This document shows, one piece after another, positions 57,481 through 64,000 of a stretch of 64,000 nucleotides of DNA; the first letter of the stretch is position 1; every line of letters begins with the position of its first letter. This DNA comes from Podocnemis expansa (Eukaryota; Chordata; Testudines; Podocnemididae): positions 24,938,948-25,002,947 of the forward strand of contig ML681971.1 in NCBI GenBank assembly GCA_007922195.1, read 5' to 3'. The translations under genes were made by a program, and so were the position numbers. The notes below the pieces were generated by a model. It was not told the DNA's origin. It ran no database searches and worked only from the letters and a program-made list of their open reading frames with translations.

Positions 57481-59163
57481 TAGTTTTCCTTTCTTGTTGT
57501 AGCATATGATTTGTTGCTTAATGTTTGTACCCTATGTGCTGATCCTGATGCTGTTTTGTAGTGCTAGTTTGTATTTTGTGTTGATCTTGATGAAGGGCAG
57601 AAATGGCAGAAAATGTTATTTTAGGTTTGTTATGGTGCACATTTTTTGTCACCTTAGTTGGTTCAGCTGGTACTTTGAAATTACTCTCACATTAGCTATG
57701 TGCCTGTGGCTAAATTGTTTACTGCTACAATGTTCATGTTATTTCCTTTTCTTTTGTGTTCACTTCCATCCTGTAGTTTTGCTTAGCTAATATGGATATG
57801 AGTGAATGAAAAATAGCATGTTGGGTTTTTCCTGTATTCTTTACTCACATGTGTAAGCCTTAAGCATTTAGGAAGCCCTACTGAAGTTGGTGAGAATATT
57901 TTTGTGAATAAGGGTTGTAGGATTAAATTCGTGATTAGTGAGTTTCCCATTTCCAAGTAATATTTTTAATCTTTATTTTTGTCATGTTATAAAGAAAAGA
58001 CTCCTTCGAAAGTTAAAAATTAACTAGTTAACAGAGCCATATTAACTTAAGAAGATATGATCTTAAGTCTTTGGGCTACATATTTTGTATAGGTGCATTA
58101 TATAATTTCACTAATTATATATTTCTGTATGTCTCAGAGCAGGTTCAGACTGTAATGAGATGCCTGCAGTGTGGTTTAAAAAGAAAACTGCTACCATTGG
58201 TTCCCTGTTTCTCTAATGTAGCAGAACAAAGAGCTGTGTAAAATGGTAGTTTGTAATTCATCTAAAATGGCATGTTATATCAAGGTTTGTTTGGGTTTTG
58301 TCTTTTTAAAGATCCAGATTAGATTGCATTTGAGGAAGAAAAATATCTAGAATTCTTTGAATCAATTAAGCCAAGTTTGTCATTTTTCTCTTACATCAAA
58401 AATGAAATGGGGTGAAGTAGGATTGAAAGCCACTTGGGACTCTTGGTAATGCAATCATAAACTGGAAACCTCAGCATAAAGACTTGAATGGCCAGTTGCT
58501 GGCTTGCGTTGCAAAATGAAGGTACGCAGAGATAGAGAGATAATAAAGAAGACTTTGCAAGATGCTGACATAAAACAAATATATATTTATCCTAAATCCC
58601 TTAGGACAGGCAAGGTAGTGAATATCTCATAAAGGACACTCTTTAAGTTCTACAGATGTATGCTGTAATATAGTATGCTGCTGTACACATTGGAAGTGTA
58701 TTCCTACAACTGGTCCCTCAATAGAAGACTCAAGGGATTAGTCAACTCAGAATGATTTTTAAGTGTTCTTTTCCTATCTAGTTCTTATGTTTACTAAGCA
58801 AATGAAGGAAAATGGAAGATTCACAGCAGTAATTTAATAATAATGATTAATATTAAAAATGACATGCATACAACACTCATTCAGTATAATACATATACAT
58901 ACATTTAGGCCAGTCCTGAGAGATTCTGCACCTCTGAAAAATTTGTTGACATGTGACTCTGAATGGCAGTTTTGGTTTCTCAGGTTTGTGCCCATACCAC
59001 TGTTTTGCTCTCAAAATTAGTGGCTTTGGGCCTGCTCCAAGCCTCCCTGATTTCACTGAATTATAAATATCTCCTGCCTAGTGAAGTAGAAATTTAGGGT
59101 AATAGGTGGGGATGAATAACTGATGTTTTAATTCAATATTTGATGTTCAGGTTCAGGATATAC
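57481..59163. other. no gene recognised; AT-rich
   Basis: About 1.7 kb. A 94-codon ORF near 57506-57790 is Leu/Cys/Phe-rich noise close to the decayed 5' edge of the Penelope element. Nothing else is recognisable. Confidence 0.4.
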
Positions 59164-59176
59164 ATGTTAATGAGTA

Positions 59177-59285
59177 GTTCCAAACATGTAGCTGTGTCAA
59201 TTTAGTTCAGCAGAATGAACAAGGAGTCTTGTGGCACTTTTAAATTTGTTAATCTTTAGAAGTGCCACAAGACTCCTTTTTTGTT
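59177..59285. mobile_element. foldback Penelope micro-insertion with 13-bp TSD
   Basis: A 109-bp insertion flanked by a perfect 13-bp duplication ATGTTAATGAGTA (59164-59176 and 59286-59298). The left arm has the complete Penelope terminus in minus orientation (TTCCAAACATGTAGC, then AACAAGGAGTCTTGTGGCAC). The right arm is the inverted tail (AGTGCCACAAGACTCCTT). The arms meet at a short TTTAAATTTG centre. Confidence 0.92.
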
Positions 59286-59298
59286 ATGTTAATGAGTA

Positions 59299-62200
59299 CT
59301 AGACTAATTGTGCTCACAGCTTGTGCAAGATCAGGACTTTTGTTTGCCCATGGAACACAGAACGATTAAGCCGTCTGAGCTGACATTCTGACTTTTTTTT
59401 TCTATTTTTGACTAATCACTGCTGTGTATTTGTTAGGGTACAGATAAAGACTTCTCTTGCAAATATTTGTAATCACATGCTGCAGAGCTTTTTAGGCAAA
59501 TTTTATTAAGCAACTACCGGATGAAACCCTAACAAAACTAATTTTCATTTCTATGAACCTCAGAATATTTGTCATTCATTAATGAGGATGAAAGCAATCA
59601 TGTGTAGCAAAGCCACACTAGTGTAGTTTGTGTTCTGGAATTTTGAAGGAAATGAGTATCATCTCTCTTTCATTTACTGTCATCACTATGTCTTCCTTTG
59701 TTCCCATGTGCTGAGGTTTGGCAGTCTTGGAACCAGTCAGATTATATATTAAATATAATATTTACCCTATACCACTTATTACAAGTTTGCATACTCAGTG
59801 ACAGAATTGATTCCAGTTGGTGCTGCTGGCTTTTAATGTTACCTTTTATGTTCATGTTTGTTCCAGCAGAGTAGCCACTAGCACAGACAACATGAACTTG
59901 TGTCACCCGCAAACTGACAACTGTGGAGCCATCAGTTTGTCATTATCCCTGCTAGCGTATCTGATTTAATTTTGCTACAGTGGATTAATTCTTAAAATTG
60001 CAGTGCTTTTTGCTCGTTAATAGTCAGTAAATGATTCTGGGGCTGGGGGAATGGAATTCATCAGTTTAGTAGTTATTTTAATTCTTCCAGTTTTACGTTG
60101 TTCTATAAAAGTCTTTATGGATGCAGTTTTACTAGCTTAAAAACATCTAATTGAAACCAGTTGCTTAAATCTCTTTGGATCAAGAAGGCAGTAATAAGCA
60201 AAGAGAATATCTTATCCCTACAATCCACAAATGCTTAGTGACTGGTATACTTGATGCATGTGTAATCAGTTTACTTTCAGCTTCTTGTTTCATCTAAAAC
60301 CTTAGCTCTTTTGGTGTGATCTAATACTTCAATGAAGAACATGTTTGTTTTTCTCTCTTAACTCAGAAATTAGTGAAGCACAATGATAAAAAGTAGAAGT
60401 TCAGAATGTTGTAAGGTTAAAAAAGATCTTATTGCATCTTCTTTTGCATCATAAATGTGTTTTAGAATATTATTGCACTTGCCCAAAATTAACACTAGGC
60501 TTCATTTGTGTTACATTATTATTCTGCTGTTTAGTATTACAGTAGCCTTTTCACTCCAGGAACTGTATGTTTTCTGTGCTCATACAGCACCCGACATAGG
60601 CCTTTGGGTGCTATTATAATGTACTATTTACTAGTTTTACTACTGTTAGTAGTAATAATAGCTCAATGGCAAAAGGGAAAAAATTGTACTTGTACCTTTT
60701 TTGCTATTTCCTGATCTACGGAGAAAAGCTTTAAGGTTTGGGGGGTCTTTTGTATTCTCTTGCTTTTGTATCTTAGATATGTAAGTGCTGCTTAGCCTGG
60801 AAGATGTAATGGCTGGAGAATTAATGGGAAAGTGATACCAAAAGAGACAGAAAATGGAAAGTTGAACAATTAAAAGATGGAAGGATTTTTAGTCATACTA
60901 TTTAGATAAATTTTTCTGGCTTTTGATTTCATTCACACCTCTTTAATATAACTAATGGGCATTTTGGACAAAGAAAGTCTTTGTTAAAGATCTAACACCT
61001 GTGTCCCTCCAATTAACACGTGTGTGCTAACAATGCACTTTCTATGGGATCCAAAGCAAGCCCTTTAGCAAAATTCGTGAAGCCTGTAGCTGATGTTCCT
61101 GATATTTCTAATGTAGGAAGCAAGTGAAAAACAATTTAAACAAACAAGCCAAAACCCCAACAACAAATGACCAAACTTTCACCAAACTTTTTAGACCACC
61201 TTTACACATTATGAAGGAAAACATAAATGGCACAAGCTTACTCTTAAAGCAAATTCTTTGCAGGTAGACTTTAAAAGTCAGATAATAAGCAAAAAAAGGT
61301 TAAAAACATCCTCTTAGAGTGCGTGTGTGAGATCATCACTTATCTAAGTGGGCAGGTTGTGACATGGACTATTATGCAAAATTTATGCAACGTGGAAAGC
61401 TTTGCTTATAATTCAAAATAAGAAACTCACAATTGTTCTATCTGATTTATAATATATGTATCTAACACTAGAATTACTGTGTGTGACCCTATTAATTTAG
61501 ATGCATTAAAATAACTGTTGCAACATGAATTTTCACAATGTAATAAATTTGGAGCTTGCATTTTGACATGTTGACTTCACATAATATGTATTAGACTCCG
61601 TGTGTACCTTCTGTACAGTACTATTTTATTCTATTTAGAAGCGAAGAAACAGTGTGAGTTATACTTCTAAAATATCTTTATCAAGAATTCATATAGATCA
61701 ATAAGTAACATTTCACACAAGCATTTTATTAAAAATTATTGCTATCTGTCGATTTTACAAAGGCACACATGTATTTTGTCCATAGAAGAGCCATCTGTTA
61801 TAACAATAATCAGAAAGTCTATTTTTTGCACCTCTGTGGCATTCTGCGGATCTGAGGTGCTCTGAGTGCTATGTTTCACTAAAAGCCAGGGGGCATATTT
61901 GATTCAAGACACCTGAGGTGACCTGTAAGTGTAAACTACTCTGTTCTTTTGCTGCTTAAGTGGGGGGTATCTCTATACTGATGGCAGCAAATTTGCTGCT
62001 GTCAGTGTGCTCTTCCAGGTTCAATTGAGCATTCTGTCAAGACAAGCTCCATCGATCTATAGTTCGATGTTGTAACTCTCACCCCATAACTGGAGTAGCA
62101 CTAAGTTGACCGGACAACTTTTCCAGTCGCTTTAGCACAGTGTGTACAGTGAGGTAAGTGGGAGTTAATAAGGCAACAGGAGATGCACAAGGTATTTTAC

Positions 62201-62793
62201 ATACCTTTTATATCTCTCATTTAACTGCTGCTGAAAACTGTGGCAAGTGTAGACTAGGACCGGATCATCTTTAGAAGAAACTGAAGTACAAGGCCAGGAT
62301 AATTCATGATAGCATAATAAATCTAATATATTAGTTCTATTTAGAACTTATGTAACATTTTCCTTGTTCAAAGAACATTACAAACATTAGTTCTCACAAC
62401 TTTCTTGTGAGGGGAAAGTAATCCGTCTCTCCACATATGGATCATGAGCTAGGAAGGTTAACTGAATCCACAAGGCGTCAGAGAGTCAGTATCAGAAATG
62501 GCTTTAGAACTGAGGAGATTCTATACATTTCTGCATGTGGATACCTGACTTTGAATCTTGATCTCTGTTGCAAGGCTGGCAAGGAGTAGGAGAAGACAGC
62601 ACCCCATTTTTAGAAAGCATATTTCTCCAGTGACTGCTTTGTCTCATTCATAAATTATTTTTTCTTTTTTCTGTATTTTAACTAAAATTATAAAAGTATC
62701 CTCCTGATGGCTTTCCAGTTGGGTGGCCAAAGAAAACAACATCCAACAGTTGTCATAGCAGTGCACACAATGAACATGTTTATTGGAAAAAAT
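59299..62793. other. no gene recognised; possible old SINE tail and conserved stretch
   Basis: About 3.5 kb, AT-rich. At about 60545-60630 a GGAACTGTATG...ACAGCACCCGACAT...TTTGGGTGCTATT string resembles the 3' end of an ancient MIR/L3-type repeat (weak). The stretch 59440-59620 looks unlike random AT-rich sequence and might be conserved non-coding DNA. No coding feature is supportable. Confidence 0.35.
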
Positions 62794-63335
62794 AAAGTTG
62801 GTGTAGTGGTTAAGCCATTGAGTTTCCATTTTTGGTTCTACCACTGAGAACTTGTGTGACGTTGGACAAGCCACTGAGGGCTTTTCTAGGTGAGAAAGTT
62901 ACACTCGTTTAATTTTAGGTGTGATTTTCTGCCAGTAGGTGCAAAAGGCTATATGAGCACTTTTATTTCAGTTTAAACGAACAAGGAGTCAGTTTAAACC
63001 AGTTTAGCATTGATTCATTAGGAGCCTCCAAAACTTTTTGGTCTTATTTAACTAAATTGGTTTTAGAATCTACTTAAGTCAAACTGGTGCAACTTCTGGG
63101 TCTAGAAAAAAGCCTGAATGTCTCTGCATCTTAGTTCCCAAATCTTTGTGCATCTCAGTTCTACATGTGGGGATAATGCTTCCTTTCTTTTATTTGTTAA
63201 CAATCTTGTATATTTAGAATATCAGTTCTTCAAAGCAGAGACTGTTATCATATGTATGTGTACCATCTAGCATACTGGGGCTCCAGCGTCAACCGGAGCA
63301 CCTAGACATTATTGCGGTGCAAATAAAAAAAATCA
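62794..63335 (+). repeat. MIR-type SINE split by a MITE
   Basis: The tRNA-derived head at 62794-62877 contains box A (GTGTAGTGGTTAAG) and the GACGTTGGACAAGCCACTGA block. The remainder resumes at 63118 (ATGTCTCTGCATCTTAGTTC, then GGGGATAATGC) and ends in a tail with CAAAGCAGAGACTG and CATACTGGGGCTCC. Removing the inserted 62878-63117 restores the MIR word order exactly at the junction, which supports both calls. Confidence 0.72.
62878..63114. mobile_element. 237-bp MITE in MIR, 3-bp TSD (TGA)
   Basis: The left end GGGCTTTTCTAG plus AGAAAGTTACAC and the reversed right end AGGCTTTTTTCTAG plus AGAAGTTGCAC are inverted repeats of about 28 bp. TGA flanks both sides (62875-62877 and 63115-63117). 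It is non-coding. The three-base duplication and G-rich ends resemble the insertion at 50812-51656. Confidence 0.75.
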
Positions 63336-64000
63336 TAAATCCAATTAATCACATACAGAATACCATTTTGGTATACAGTGGTGGGGAAAATGCACAGTTT
63401 CATCTTCTGCAATAGGCAGGTATTTGAATTCTTGAATCACAGCTGTGATGGCTGAGAAAGAAGTGTGTACCTGTTAGCTTATGAATCAGAATTAGTTACT
63501 GTAGTGAATAGGTGCATTGGCTGATAGAGATGCTTTGGTTGAATCCAGGGAGTTCAAAGGGGTGGGGTTGTTATAGAGGCCTCATATCCTAAAATGAGCT
63601 ATCATAGGTTGATTGTTTGGCTTATCAACTGCTCTCCATCCCCTTGTGCCTTACAAAATGCTCTTTCCATCCTAGATCAGACAACGGGGTTTAAAAGGTT
63701 GCATCCTATCCGCAGTATCTGTGTTTCCTATCTAGCTGTATCTTTTTAGCTTTATAAGCTTATATCCTGTGCCCATCACCACTGTATCTGTGCTGCCCCT
63801 ATAAGGCTGCCTGCCAACAAATCAAAATGAATTGGGCATAACCTTGATTTTGATTAACTTCCTTGCAGTTTTTAATTGACTGACATGTGAGGCTGCATTT
63901 GTGATGCTATGTGGTTAATCACTCATACTTTCTTTTGGTTTTTTTATTATTTGTGTGATGATATTGCCCAGAGATCACATCAGAAACCTCTTGTGTTAGG
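63336..64000. other. no gene recognised
   Basis: About 0.66 kb to the window edge with no ORF or repeat signature I can support. Confidence 0.4.

Noticed and set aside
61960..62160. Possible additional MITE
   Set aside because: Some mirrored words (TCTATACTGATGGCAG, GTGTGTACAG) but no consistent ends or duplication.
1..64000. CRISPR arrays, operons or prokaryotic-type systems
   Set aside because: The sequence is vertebrate nuclear DNA. No regularly spaced short repeats or gene clusters of that kind are present.

Overview
This is repeat-rich, AT-rich vertebrate nuclear DNA with no host gene, rRNA, canonical tRNA gene or CRISPR array that I can support. CR1 LINEs ending in a TCTATGAG-type tail, Penelope-like elements with GIY-YIG nuclease remnants, hAT elements with 8-bp target duplications, old MIR-type SINEs, a Ty3/Gypsy remnant and an R4/Dong-like LINE point to a non-avian reptile, most likely a turtle. 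A crocodilian or tuatara is possible. The window is best read as intergenic or deep intronic sequence. Almost every protein-like ORF belongs to a decayed transposable element or is noise in a GC-rich repeat.

Layout. 0.7-3.0 kb: a collapsed Ty3/Gypsy element with two LTRs about 0.8 kb long around a 0.7-kb pol (RNase H) remnant. 3.3-3.6 kb and 5.2-5.75 kb: two non-autonomous hAT elements, the second hosting a Penelope fragment. 7-16.6 kb: mostly unannotated AT-rich sequence with Penelope tails and a palindromic MITE. 16.85-18.3 kb: 3' half of an old CR1. 21.7-24 kb: a foldback Penelope insertion, a CR1 tail, a (TTA)n tract and palindromic MITEs. 27-37.6 kb: GC-rich inverted-repeat elements at 29.1, 35.4 and 36.7 kb, plus an MIR copy. 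40.5-42.6 kb: a 2-kb hAT element with a transposase remnant, an internal hAT and a C-rich minisatellite. 42.8-46.6 kb: a nearly complete but broken R4/Dong-like LINE on the minus strand whose 5' end abuts a tRNA-like unit, head-to-head with a short plus-strand 3' copy in a microsatellite. 49.2-57.5 kb: a nested stack, in which a minus-strand Penelope element is split by a nearly full-length CR1 whose ORF1 is split by an 848-bp TTCGAAA-rich inverted-repeat insertion. 62.8-63.3 kb: an MIR-type SINE split by a 237-bp MITE.

The most informative structures are the three-level nest, the tRNA-like/R4 junction, and four foldback Penelope micro-insertions, three with clear 10-13-bp target duplications and one with a 10-11-bp duplication carrying an indel. 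All coordinates and motif matches were read by eye. Family names come from protein motifs and terminal signatures, not from database searches.
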